Assembly: GCA_032622095.1 (NCBI GenBank)
Contig: CP136061.1
Location: 193,322,369-193,386,368 of the forward strand
Length of the DNA stretch: 64,000 bases
Reading direction: 5' to 3'
Origin: Siphonodentalium dalli
Taxonomy: Eukaryota > Mollusca > Scaphopoda > Gadilida > Siphonodentaliidae
Of the stretch, positions 22,102 to 37,100 are shown piece by piece (position 1 is the stretch's first letter; every line of letters begins with the position of its first letter). Made by a program: the position numbers and the translations under genes. The notes beneath the pieces are model-generated. The model was given only the letters and a program-made list of their open reading frames with translations. It did not search any database and had not been told where the DNA came from.

Positions 22102-25100
22102 TTGACTCCAGACAAGATAGCATCCATCATGACAGCCGTTTTTCATACCAGGCCCTAAGTCAATTTGTAGCAAATTATAGCAGGAAAATCTAGTCAAATG
22201 TATACAAATGTATATATTTTCATGAAGCTAAGACATAATGGGTAAGTTCCTCGACTCGAATCAAATATTTTGTACCCCGAAGCCAAAGAAATAGTAGTTT
22301 AGGGGTGTTTAATCAGATTGAGTACCTTTACAATATTAGATGAAGAGAATGAAATAATCCTCAAAGGCACGACATCTTCAAATTATATAAGGGTGTGCAC
22401 AGGACAAATTTGGAGGTGACAGGTATGTAATAATTTCAGAATATTTTGAGCCCTGGCTGCATGGTGTGCCAATGGATTTAGTCATACAAAGTGTAGAATC
22501 CAAGATGTATGTTGGCGGCCACATTTTTAAATTCGGAAAAAATTGATGGCTCCCATCTAGTGGTCACCCCAAAAATTCAACAGCTCCTATCCAGAGGCTG
22601 TTCAAAACAAGCCTGTAAATTTTCAAAACAATTTGATAAATGCGGGCTGCAGGGTGTTCCGATGGATTCAAATTTGAAATCCAAGATAGCTGCAAGCAGT
22701 CATGTTTTTCAACTTATTTCAGAAATATTTTATAGCTCTCATCTAGTGGGCACCCCGAAGATCAATATAAAGTTTGGTGACAATCAGATGAGAGATGTCA
22801 CCTGTAGGGTGTGCTAAATGAAATTGTAGACGGATGAACGGATGATGGATGCCAACAGATCCCAATGGCTAAAACTTGACTTTGTCCGATTGAGCTAAAA
22901 GTGAGCGGACCGAACCCATTTGAACTTAACCTGCATGGGTGGTAGTCCACATACAAAATTTGAAGAAAAAAATCAGTGATTTCTATAGTTCATGAAAAAA
23001 AGTATTCAGGGTACAAAAACAATAATTACACATCAGAGAAGGTCGTGGTTGAGTTACGGCATAAGGAAATGTGTGCGTTGTCAAAAATTTTGAATATTTG
23101 TTGGAGTGAATTGGGGCAGGATTTGTTTTCAAACTCATTCCAAGATATTCATGAAACAAATTTGGTCAAAATTGGATTATGTCTATTGGAGTTAAAACAT
23201 TTACATCGCGACATAGAAAGATGCCCATTCATAAAACTATAGTCAAATTTGATACACAACAGTTCACAACTTGACCAATGATGATAGAGAGTAAGAATGA
23301 CATGGATATAAGTTAATCCTTTCAAGATGGGAGCTGCACTGGCACAACATTAAAGACCCTGTGCCAATGCTTCCTCTTATAAATGCGAGTCGACCATAGG
23401 TCGCCTCGCATATATAAGAGAATGCATTGGCCTAACAATTTTTTATAAATTTTTCTTACATTCTTTAACAATTTTAATAATTTTTTCTTACATACTTTAA
23501 CCCTTTGGAGAGTATCTGTAACGTCATATACATGACGTCACAAGTAAATTTAACGTCAACGTCATAGCAATAATTATTAACAAGTTCGGGTCAAAAGTGT
23601 CCAATAATTCATTTTAATTTATGTGCATTTTTTTTTAACGTGTGTTATCATAATCGATTGCACTTATACATTCGGGACATTATATTAATCAAAATAAGTC
23701 CTATACAAATCATTTATAAATCATATGATTTATTGAAGTTATGTCTACATAAAAGAACACTTCCTGAAACGACATATATGTCGTTCTACTCCTCAACCGA
23801 TAGACGACATATATGTCGTTCTACTCGCCAAAGGGTTAACAATTTTTTGCATTTTTTATCATTTTTTCTTAAAAATTCAGAAAGCTCCAGTCATGAAAGG
23901 GTTAACCTCTTCACCACATTCTACAGTGGAAAATATAATGGGAAAGTCGTGAAAACCATTCAATTGATTTCATGCAAAGGCCACTATAATAACCAATCCT
24001 GAAACATCATACAATGTTTGAAACATCAAGATAAACTGGTTAAGTCGCACTAATTTCTTCATTCCTGTTATGAATGATGGCCGCCTGCTAGAGCACAGCA
24101 GTAGGTCTGTATTCAGTACAGACATATAGCACACAGCGTGACATTTTAGGTCCATACTCAGTACTGCCATATATCAGCCAAGAGGTTAACTAACCATTTC
24201 TGTACTTTGACTAAAATATATTCTGATGGTGCCTGAGCACCTGTGGTTTTTGTGAAGATCGAAATTCTAGTTTGTGTTTTCGAACTTGTTTCAATTTTTA
24301 CTCAAGTTAAAAGGTTGCAATAACCACCCATTTGGAGTTCATACCCACCTATTTTGTCGCTCAAAGAGTTACATATGTGTGCAACTGACTTAGGGTCAGC
24401 TAGTCGCATGTCCATCCAAGATGCGTCGTTCTGAAGAGAAAAAAATACATTATGAATACTGACAATCGAGAATTGAGGAAAAAGATAGTTGAATAATTGC
24501 ACCCAGTGACCAATCACCCTCTAGCAAGCAGAAATAAAGTCTTAAACATACCCTGTCCGATTTATTACCCCTAAATTACTTTTTCTATGGCTCAGGGGGG
24601 GGGGGGGGTGTAAAAATATATTTTATTTGTCGAGGAACCATAAATCTATTTATTATCTACACCTCAAATTGTTGTCAGACTAGCAAAAATTACACCAGAA
24701 ATATATATGGATATGCGTAGATGGCGTCATTACAGTTTGGGGAACACGCAAGGTTGCGTTTAGTGGTGGCTTTGTGATTGGAAATGATTCTCAGAATAAA
24801 CAACGAATATTATCACCAGAAACAAAATTAAGAGCAAAGAGGTCAATATTGACCCCAGCCAATCAGAAACAAGCACCACTCCGACATACTATACAAGGAG
24901 GACCATAATCAGTACAACAGAGTCCTGAAGAAGTTTCACATATATACGAAAGATAATCTACTTAGTGTTGAAACGATTAATCGACTAATCGAAATCGACA
25001 CGATTAGTCGATTCCAAAATCGGCTAGTCAAAACATACCCACCACCATTATGCCATCGCAAAAGCAGTGCTGTTGCTGCTGTTACCGAATTACTGGACAA

Positions 25101-28100
25101 TTTAAACAATCAGGCTATCGAAATACACAATCACAATTAGCTTGTTAAAGCCTTCTTTGTTGTCCCTTTGATGCGATAACTGCTTTCAGTACTTGGTGGT
25201 CATGCACGAGCATGAAACCCAAAGACCTCAACTCAATGTATTTGTCGGTGCCGCGGCAGCTTATTCTTTGAAGTTGAGACAGCAGGCTTTGATAATCAAC
25301 TTCAAAGAATCAGCGCCTATCGCAACCGTGTCTATTTCGGCGTGACGGAATTGATCTGAGTGATAACTGGTCAACGTGTTTGCAGGTGTGCAGGACTCAA
25401 CTTCAATCAAGTTAGTTGCGAGGTGACATTATTAAGTTTTAAGTTTAATAACAAGTCCAATATATTATAGTTTATTGAAGCACTATGTCAGTATACCTGT
25501 AAAGTTTATTTGTAAAATTGTGTGATATTTTTTACAACCACCACATGAATCAACTGACGCATGAGTGAGCGTATACGATCGCACGTTCTAGATATATTGT
25601 ATTATAGAAATAAATATAAAGCCAACCCGCGGTCGGCCATGCTATGCATCGAATAGCGTCGCGTATTTCGAACTAAACGGACGAGTCACTTCTGAAATCC
25701 CACGTCGTTTATGGGCTGTGTTTGTGAAAAATTACAATGTATTTTAGCACCTCAAACTTAAATCCTTCGCGGAATTGGGCGGTGACAAAGCTGTTCCCAG
25801 AAATGTAATCTGGATGACGCAAATTCCTGGAATCGGGCTAAATATAGAACTTACGACATCGCATTGAAATGTACTATTAACATCGCCGGTCTGTGCAGTT
25901 TTATTTCTGAAACTGACACGATCGATTGTGTATTCGGGGACTCGCGAGTAAAATTGTATATATTGTATATATATTTACAATGTACCATGCACGAGAGACA
26001 ATTATGAACGCGATCAAATCAAACAGTGAAAACACGTGCGTTTTGGCGGGAAAATGACTGTCCGTGATTAAGCTATGTCATATCGTGACCTTGCAATGAA
26101 TACAAGGAACAACATTATGTACGCAATGCATGGCCCATTTTTAATATATGCGGACTCTATATATACAGGGAACTTTACCACATTCCGTGTCCGATATATG
26201 TACATGACATCTGCGAGCATAAAAGGCTTGTACGCACTACAGCTGTTATAACATTTATTTTGTAACTTTTGTTTGACTCTGTCAGAGATGAAGTTCGTTT
26301 CTCAAAATATCTTGCATTTCTTCATGTACACCCGTTTGTGAAGTCAATCGGTGACAAGCACACTGGGCAAGTTCGAAAACAACGATGTTCGATTGTATGT
26401 AAGAACCGGTACGGCCCGGTAGACCATACCATATCAATTTTAAAGGAACATTTTTACACAAAACATATAGAATAAGAATAATGCACCGGTTTCTGATTGT
26501 TGCACGCGCTTCCACTCCGTAATCCGTAGCGTTTCCGCGATCGATCAGGTGTTTGTCACCACCGTTTAGATACATACATCAACTGGATGGTAATTTGATT
26601 GTAATAAAACATCATATACCTGGGACAAATTAATAACCTATTGACCTTCAGTGATATTAAGCCAAATAATCACGGCAAATAGTGTTAAATCACGTCTTGC
26701 TTTGCGTTCGAAAATGCAAAGTTGGTTACTGGTACTCAAAACAAACGGCAAATTATATACGTATATGAGCACAAAACGGTAAGTTTCGGAAGGGGTCCGA
26801 CTAGTAGTCGATTCCCTCTGGCGACTAGTCGATTCCTCAAAACCACTAATCGTTTCAACACTAAAACTACTAGACAAGTGCAGGATAGTCCATAGGTGGT
26901 CTTACCCTGGAGAAACTCTGTTTCTCATTTCCTTTTTTGCTAGAAAAAGGTGACCAAAGTCACTTATATCTTCTTAACTGTCATATTTATATGGGGACGG
27001 ATTCATAACAATCCAGAAAATAGCTCATTCGCTAAATTGCGGTTGAGTTATTTATATACTGTGAATGGCTTTAAACTGTCGCCTCCAAACACCCAATAAT
27101 AACAATCAGGTCCAACTAATAGAAGTGCAGACACCTCGGCAATCCGTCGGAAATTGCGCATCTGACCTGCATGCAAATAATTAATTGAGCATGTTGAGTG
27201 TCCAAGCTTTTGTTGACGACTATTGAGATTGTCAATAACGGGATTGTATTACATAAACCTACATAACATACGTGAGGGTCACTTTCTTCTCATAACATAA
27301 CTCCCTAGGCTTTGAATGTAACTCAATAGTTACATATACCTCCCGCATGACATTCTCAAAATGGCGACTGCGGTAGTTTCGAAGATAACATTTTTTCGTG
27401 GGGTTTTTAATTTCGTGGTTATCAACAACCATGAAACCACGAAAATAGGATCACCACAAATAAATGTACTTTTACAGTAGGTAAAGAAAATGATGAATAC
27501 TCACTTCAATGTGAATTCTTGCTGCTATTTTCGAGAAAATTATGACAGTTTCCCGACCTTGTAACTATCAGTGCCCATTTTCAAAAAATAAGAAATGAAA
27601 GGTCGATTAAATTAGAATCCACAGAAGTACAGAAAAGTTGATTCAATTATACTGCACCACAACTTTTTGGGTGGGATATAATTATCTGAACACATCATGT
27701 GTTCTTAAACTTACAGGAATCCAATACATGGTGAGGATAGCACAGCACTCTTGCAGTAACTCATTTGGTACATCTCCGATACCTGCAAGAAACAGTTAAT
27801 TAGATATATTAATAGAATATTAATATTATTAAACTTACAATGTATAAAATTTCACGCGATAACATACTGGTTACGCAAAACAAAAGTAGTAAATACCAAT
27901 ATCTTTATTTGACCAGTTAATGTTTATAACAACGACCATTATTTACAAAGGTCACATCGCCGGAATCAGGACTGAGAATAAGGTGCCCGTCATTTGCAGA
28001 ATGAGGTCCTCAAAGGGTGAATTTAGTGATGCTAGCCCACTATGCGGGATAGAGTAACTAAATTCACCATCTGGGGACCTCATTCTGCAAATGTCAGACA

Positions 28101-31100
28101 CATTAATTTCAGGCTTTGCCAGAATGTAAATTTGCATATCATTTCAAATAGCTAACTAAGTCATAACATAAATGTATCCATTATGGTGTTCTATTAGTAT
28201 TACTGTGACAGTATGACAATAGGTTCAATGCAAGGTTCTAATTTGAGCCAAAAAAAAAAAAAAATGAATACAAAAACAAATAATTTCAATAAATAATTAT
28301 AACCTTCCCATAAGAAATGTTATGCGATATGTATCCAAAAGTGGTGCCCATGTTCTTAAAGCAACAATAGCTTACCCACATCTTTCTGGGTAAACGAATA
28401 ATGGAATAACAAACTACAAACCATGTTAAGGAGAATCCCAAACTTTTATGCACATATTTAGTATACACCTTAAACTTTAGTGTACAGTACCCTTTATTGA
28501 CATTATTTCTTCAAAATATAACCAACAATAAAAATAACATTTCGTGCACATCTTGTTTTGGAATTGGAATATTGTCGCAAATGTTTGGAGTTTTATTTTG
28601 GTAAATAAAAACTTCCAGATTTGATGACATCATTAAAGTGGAATTCCCACTTTATTGATTCAAAATGCTGAATCTCAGATGGACCATTGCAGAATTATGC
28701 TATCACAAATGACCAACATGGACATTAGAAGTGTCACAGCAAGTCAAAACTGATATTATGGCAGCTGGACCTTGATTTTTATCTGTTGCATGTTTTTTGC
28801 GTATTAAGTTATTTTCTTTGTGGATTCCTGTGGTTTGGGGTATCCGTCTGAAGAATTCACTGGCTGACCCAGTGGCAGCTTTGGGGTATTTGAGAAATTT
28901 GGGTTGAACTAAGATGGCGGTAAAATTTTCTTTCCTTACCACTAGATGAATATTTCTATTGGGAAAGAGCCAGAAAAGTATAATGACATGCTTTTAGGGC
29001 CCCATTGTGTTATTTCATTTGAATTGGTGATGTTTTTTACTAAGAATGGCATCAATGTGACAGCTTGAAATCAAGAAACTCTTAGTTTTGACTTAATTCC
29101 AAACAAAACACCTCAGTAGCAGTATATGGAGCCCTAATTGCCAGAAATGGGTATTTGTCAAACTGGTGGTTCAGTCCAACAAAAATATAGCCATCAAATC
29201 TGAACCTTATATAAATATGTAAATATGACAAAGAACAGATGGTGACACCTAATATTAGAGTGAGTTTGATATCATATCAAGTATTGGGAATCCAACCCTA
29301 CAGTGGAAAGCAAGATATCTGTTAAACTATAGGTTCATTCCAATATAATTAAGCCATCAAATTGGAACCTTAGTCGGTGTACCTGCAATGCTGAATTAGC
29401 TGATGATCTGGAGTTTACATACTAATGATGCCGATCAGAATATTACTCGAACTCAGTTTAACTCAATTATAACGATGAGTCATTTGTAGGTTGTGTAAAT
29501 GACAGGTACTATTAGGGCAGGGCGATATTGGCCCCAAAAAATATCGCGATATTATGATGACAACATCGCGACGATATTATGGTATATAACAATTGGTAAG
29601 AACAATGTATAATATATGCAATATTTCACGAATAAAGTTTGCACAATAGATCCTACATTTTATTTACGATTTGTGGGTCAGGCGAGGTTGAGTAAATGTG
29701 TATTGAACAATTATCATTAACATCACAGTATAATGATGACTAATCATCTGCAACAATTGACAGTTTGCCGATGGCGAACACAATAACTTTCAACTCCTTT
29801 CTAATTTGGACAGGCATAATATAAACTGTAAGCAGTGTTCAAAGCACCGTTTCGATGAATCATTGTCAAAATTAGTGAACAGTGATAACTGATAATAAAT
29901 ACTAGTCTGTGAGTTGAACATTACACTCTCGTCAATCTCACATCCAGTAGTTGTCACTTCCCCCCCATCATGGTCCAAATGACCCAATTCCACAAAATAC
30001 TCCATTCACATCCAGGCACACGTCCTCCAATCACCCGATTACTCCCATTTGATTGGTCAACATCTCACTCGCCCACATTTCGTCACAACCACAAACAATC
30101 GACTCTGCAATTGCGTAACGCCCTTTATTGGCCACCACTCCAAAATACCTTCCGGTTTAAACAATTATGGTAACCACCGACTCCATGCTCACTCTGCACA
30201 AGACATATCGCGATCAACAACCACCTTGTATGCCACCTAGGAATGCAAGACGTACCCATCATACTGATATAGTATCATAACTGCGGGTACTACACGATAC
30301 ATACCCGCAGTTGGTAGACATTATAACGAATAAAACGACATACCCGCACCACTTCGGAGCATACCCGCAACCCCACATCTGGCGATCAAGGTTATAAATC
30401 ATATACCAGCGGCAACTCATGGACACACCACGTTATTGGTAGCACTGTATCCAACATACCCACTACAACTACCCACACTGAACTACAGTTACTGGGTAGC
30501 AACAATATACCCACACAAACTACCCGCATAGACTAACGGGAATCAAGGGAAAACATACCCGCACTCAACCCCGAGACCTCTTCTGTGTCCATATCCACCT
30601 GACTTCTACCCATTGACCAATCAAATCCATGCTCAACCAACCGAGAGTATAAAAGGACAGGCAAAATCCACATCTACCCATGCCATCATGGTCCTGATGA
30701 AGATACACTAGTTATCGAAAAGGAATAGACCATTTTTAGGATATTCAAGTGAATGAGTGCCTCCTTGAAGGATCATCGTCACCTAATTATATTATGATAA
30801 TAAATACTGTTCAAACAATCACGCATACTCATGCATGTGTTATTGTTGTCATGTGTGAGATGTCAGGCGAATGAGCTGCGTGTTTATAAACACCTGCCGG
30901 CTTATTTCATCCTTTAATAGGGGAATGCATAGTTCTCACCTACACCTACATATATATAGCAGGCACCTATTACTGACATGTAACATGAACCAGTGATTGA
31001 GTTAAGCATCCGCATATAGGTTGAAACAAAGGGATATAATCATGTAACAAGGCCCACATGCGTTTTCAGATCGCATAATTTTTTTAGAGTTATATCCCTT

Positions 31101-34100
31101 CGACCATAGAGCTTAACACTACACATTTTCAAATTCCCATTTTATTTATTAGTGAGGAATTGGTTGTTTGTGAGACTATTTATTAGTAGTAATTGGTAGC
31201 ACCATGAGACTTCAATGTACATATACAGCAGCCCTGTGAATTAGCGTCGACAATTGGCACTGCCGAGGCAAAAGCCGACGTGAATTGAATTTGCTTCGGC
31301 ATTTTATTAGCAGAGGAAAATAAATATAGACATGTTCAATTAGTTTGTGAATTTGACGTTTGTTGAAGCGATAGAAATGCCATGATCCGTACGGCAACAA
31401 AATCATTTTACTCGCAATTTGCACACATTAACATTATCAGCTAGTGAGGTCAATATAAAATCTGACATCGTAATCCGTCTCCAAGCAACCGGTTACGGTT
31501 GATAGAGCAAGCTGCACCAACTTGAAAGGAGGTCATTGTGCCAGTAACATGCGCATTTCAAAATGTAGCCAACTGATGCTAGCGCATTGATGTTTCTGAC
31601 GAAGTATATACAACTTGACAAGCACGTACTCCGATGTTTTAAAACTGCATATTTCCGGGAAGTTTGGGACTATTATACTTACTCTAACTTCCCTGTTTGT
31701 TGGGAGCATATGATGGGTTTCAACCTACATGGAGAATATTACAACTTGGGACGGTATTACGATATTTTTATTTCAGATGATATTATTGACAATATCAAAA
31801 TTAAAACCGGCTATACCCAATATATCGTCATATCGCCCAGCACTAAGTAATATATGGATTATATCCCAAATACAGGGAGGGAACACCATTTGACTACCAT
31901 GCCTGTTCAGCAATTCAAAATCCTGTTAAGCAGTTCACAGGCTCAGCAGATTCCCCAGAACAATTAACCTTAATCATAATGAAGATACTAGGTTATATGT
32001 TGGGCAAATGACTTGTAATTGACAGTGTATACCTAAATACAGTGAGGTAAGACCATTTGACCGACCTCCACCCTAGTTCAGCATTTCAAAATCCCGTTCA
32101 GCAGTCTAACAGCTGCAGTTCACCAGTTAAAATTCCCTTCCAGTAGTGCATCAGGTACAGTTCAGCAGATTTTCCCCGAATACAGTTTAACTCAATTGTA
32201 ATGGAGATAGTGTGCATGGGTTATGCAAATGACCTGCACCCAACAAAGCATATCCAAATATAGGGAGGGACCATAACTCAACTGATTTCTAGCTCAGTTC
32301 AAAATCCTGTTCAGCAGTTCATCGGCTGCAATTCAGCAGATTCGCCCGAACGCAGCTTAACTAAATTATAATGAAGATAGCTGGTCGTAGATTGTGCAAA
32401 TGCCATGTAATCTATGGGTCATTTCCCAATACAGGAAGAGAACACCATTTGATGACCCTCACCCCAGTTTGGCAGTCCATATGGTACAGTTCAGCAGATT
32501 CTCAAGAATGCAGTTTAACTCAATTATAACGAAAATAGTAGGGTGTATGTTGTTATGCAAATGACGTGTAATCGACTGAGTATACCGAAATACAGGAAGG
32601 GAACACAATATGACCGACATGCACACCAGTTCAGCAGTTCAAAATCCCTTTCAGCAGTGCATTGTGTACAATTAAGCAAATTACATTTAATTGACGGAGT
32701 GCACCGAAATACCACCATCACAAACTCAGTTGAAATAATACAAAGAGGTCCTAGGAACATAATCATTGTGCTACTGTGATGATATTCTGCTTCGTTTCCA
32801 GTAGAAACCATCTCTTTGTGACAAAGATGGCCATTTTGACCACCATCTTGATTTTACTCAAAGTTCTAAAATTCCCCAAGGCTGTCAACTAGTCAGCCGG
32901 TGGATTCTTCAGAACGGTTCTCTTGATGTGTTATGATATTGGTCCATCCTTCCATCCATCCGTCTGTTCGTTTTTTTTTTCCGGATGGCAACTTAGTAAG
33001 TTTGAATTGAATGGAATGATATTTGGTATGTGGGTTTAATAGCACAAAATAGAGGTCAAGTTCGAATTTCCGTTTCCACCAGACAAGTTTCACATTAGTT
33101 ACGACCCTTTTTGTTTGCATTTGCACTCAATTTTCATTTCCGGGTGATAACTTTAGGAAGTCTGAACAGAATGGAATGGGTTTACTAGCACAAAATACAG
33201 GTCAAGTTCGAATTTGGGTTTTGCCTCCTTTGTTGAAATTACCACAGACCTATTTTGCCATGCCCTAGCGATGCTCTTGTTTGACTTAGAAATCAGTTTT
33301 TGTGTTGTCGGATGATAACTTGAGCAATATTCAAAAATAATTCTTGATATTTTGTATGTGGTTCTCATTCGTTCACAGCGATTGTTTTGAAAATATTCAA
33401 AATTACTATTTGTTGTTTCAAAGTCAAATCTGATTCGAATCGAATATCAAGGTCAAATCAAATAACAAAACAAATATTTTCAGGGGCCTATATAACATTT
33501 AGTGGAAATGTAGAAATTTGTGTAAATTTGAATGCACATACTTTAATGTATATAGCCTTTGTCGACACTTAATGCACAATTTAGGTGCTTACCGTTAACG
33601 GAATAGGAACTTTGATGACTATGTTGGCCATTCACGTCTCATGACGTAATTCTACATTGGTGGAACTAATTAGTGTTACCTGATACTTCGATTTACGGCA
33701 TTTTGGTCTTACCTGGAACTTCGACTTCAGCATTTTTGGCACGGTGTTTACGCTACAGTGGCATTTATTGACTCACCACCTGTACAGCGGTGCATTTTAC
33801 TTACTTGGGAGTTAATCGAAAGTCATCCCTTTGCTAGCTGACATCTATTGGGATTCCCAACTTCGGAATTTAACCCATTTTAGGCCAGATTCTGGACTCT
33901 CCCTGTTATCATAGCTTTGGGCGGCTGTACTTATGCATGGGAATACAACCACTGAATCGGGCATTATAGATAGACTATATGCTTGCATGTTGAATATAAT
34001 GATATTCTTCAATTAAATAATTAATTTATACGTTATTCTTATTATTCAATGTATAATCCTGTGATGACTGTAGGAATTGACCACTCTACCACATATGCAT

Positions 34101-37100
34101 TTCGGGTTTGAAAACTAAACCCGACCCTACAACATTATAATATGTAAAATACAAAATAAAATCCCGCCATTCTCCCAAAATTATGATATAAAATCCTGCT
34201 ATTCTCTCACAATTATGTTTGGGGATTATTCATAGTTATTAGTGTCATGATGTGAACATAAAGACTCCATATGTTAGCCATTGTTACAGAAGTTTAATTG
34301 ACATATTACATCTCTATTTTCGTTGTATAGCGACTACATATCAATTTAAATTTTGCAGCACCCATTACGCCCTATAGAACGTCCACTTTGCCTATTTTTT
34401 GTGGCAGAGCGAAGTCACTTCGCCCTGAAATTATGTTCTTGGCTGGTCCGTAAACAGTACCCTTTAACCCTTCTATCACTGGAGCTTCCCGACATTTTGT
34501 GAAAACCCTGTGTTATTCTCCCATATGGAGCCTCACATATAAAAGAGAATACATTTGATATAATATTTACCTTGACCTTGTAAGCTAGTGCATTCTCTTA
34601 TATATGCGAGGCTCCCTGTGCAATACTCGCATATATAAGAGAATGCACTGGCACAGAATCTTTAATGCTGCACCAGGGCAGCTCCCATCATGATAGGGTT
34701 AATAATTGATCCAGTGCTTACAAAAACGGTGACAACATGTTTTATTTAATAATGAAAGTGTCAATGACACTGTTGCTCAACTTGGGAGTTTATTTTTTCA
34801 TGAGCAAGAGTAGAATGATAAAGAAGAAGGAGGGCCAAAAAGTTACAATAAAGGTCTTGTATTGTGTAGATGAAATTATTTTCTTTTCAAACATTTCACC
34901 AATAAATGTGGGTTTTGAAATCCATGGCAGCCATGTTTTATCACAAATTTCGGAAATAATTGATGGCTCCAATCTAGAATCACCCCGAATATCCCTATAA
35001 AGTTTGGTGACAATTGGATGAGGGATGTGGACTGTAGGGTGTGCCAAAGGATTTAGTAAGGCACGGAGTAAAATCCAAGATGGCCATGTTTTTTAACGAA
35101 TTTCGGAGATAATCGATGGCTCCCATCTAGAGGTCACCCCAAGGATCAATATGGAATTTGGTGATGATCGAATGAAGGATGTGGCCAGTAGGGTGTGCCA
35201 AAGGATTCAGTCATGCAAAGATTAAAATCCAAGATGGCCACTGGCAGCCATGTTTTTCTACGAATTTCAGAAAAATTGATGACTCCCATCTACAAGTCAC
35301 CATAAAGATCCATATAAAGTTTGGTAATGATCGAATGAGGGATGCGATCTGTAGGGTGTGCTAAAGGATTCAGTCATGCAAAGAGTAAAATCCAAGATGG
35401 CTGCCGACATCCTAAACATGCCTGTAAATTTTCAAACAATTCTCCAATAAATGCAGGCTGCAGGTTGTGCCGATGGATTAAAATTTGAAATCCAAGATGG
35501 CTGCTAGCCTCCATGTTTTTTTGATGAATTTCTGGAAAAATTTATAGCTCCCATCTAGAGGTCACCCCGAAAATCCATATGAAAAATTTTGTAATTATCG
35601 GATGAGAGATGTGCCCTGTAGGGTGCGCCGAAGCATTTAGTAATACAAAGAGTAAAATCCAAGATGGCTGCTGGCAGCCATGTTTTTTGACAAAATTTGA
35701 AAATAATTGATGGCTCCCATCTAGAGGTCACCCGAGATGAAGTTTGGTGGCGTTTAGATGAGAGATCTCATCTGTAGGGTGTGCCAAAGGATTTAGTCAT
35801 GCAAAGAGTAAAAAGATGGCTGCTGGTGGCCATGTTTTTTATTGAAAAATCGATAAAATTTGACAGCTCCCATCTAGAGATGATCCTAAACATGCCTGTA
35901 TATTTTCAAAACAATTCTCCGATAAATATGGGCTGCAGGGTGTGCCGCTGAATTAAAATTTGAAATCCAAAATGGCTACTGGCGGCCATGTTTTTTAACG
36001 AATTTCGGTAAAAGTTGATGGCTCCCATCTAGAGGTCACCCCGAAGATCCGTATGAACTTTGGTGATGATCGGATGAGGGATGCAGCCTGTAGGGTGAGC
36101 CAACGGAAATTGTTGATGGACAGACACAAGGATGGATGACAGACACCAACCCACGGCAATAGCTCAAAATTTACAAAGTAAAGTTGAGCTAAAAAATACA
36201 GTGGAAACAGTGAACAACTTATAATTTCGGCTACCAAGATTGTGAAATATTTTATCTGTTTTCAAATTTTTGAGATCTAGTTCATTTGAAATTTGATTTG
36301 AATTGATTTGATCTCATGCCAAATATTAAATGGCTCAAGTTGATATGATACCATGGACAACAATTGGCATCTAAGCAGGTCGCCAGGATAACTTTGGACA
36401 ATTCTACATACTTGGACAAGAAATGATGGCACCAATAGACTTGATGATACATGTCAGGCTTTCTGTAAAGGTAATATCAGTCATCTCATTCATAAAAAGC
36501 CTCAGATATTTCTTCCATAGATCAGGTAAATCAACGTTAGACATCTGCAGCCACTTCTGGAGCAAACTTGAATGACTGAAAACATGCAATATATCTTTTG
36601 TTTTCTCACGTATATAGAGGATCTTTAATGAGTTGAAATTCTATACAAAATTTATTGCATTTAGTAGATGAGGCTAATAAATTTTCAATAGAATTGTGAT
36701 AAATTTGAGATCCTTTTCATCACATAATTACATTTTAACAAGGAAAAACGATCTTGAAATGGCTGGGTTAAAAACAAATAGTGATTTCCTTATCACAACC
36801 AAAGATGAAGTAAAGACACTTTCAAGAAAAATTAAAGTCCCTTTTTAAATGTGTCTTTTCTTGTTGACAAAATTGGTCAAACTCACTTATCCCCCATATT
36901 TATCTCACAGTCAACACTAAACAACCCAACACAAATTGAATATCAGAATTATATTCTAATTAACATGATAACATTGATTGATACAGGGCTTCACGATATC
37001 CGGATTTTAATACTGACTAGGATACTGAAAATGATATTGAGGTATTACTAAATATCATCGCCAATAAACTTGAGTAGAACTGTTTGAGCATGATACCGTA

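Noticed and set aside
21782-22197. Glycine- and proline-rich ORFs on both strands
   Set aside because: They are translations of the 50-base poly-C tract.
31854-36195. CRISPR-like regular repeats
   Set aside because: Units of 160-170 bp are contiguous and diverged, without spacers; this is eukaryotic tandem repeat DNA.
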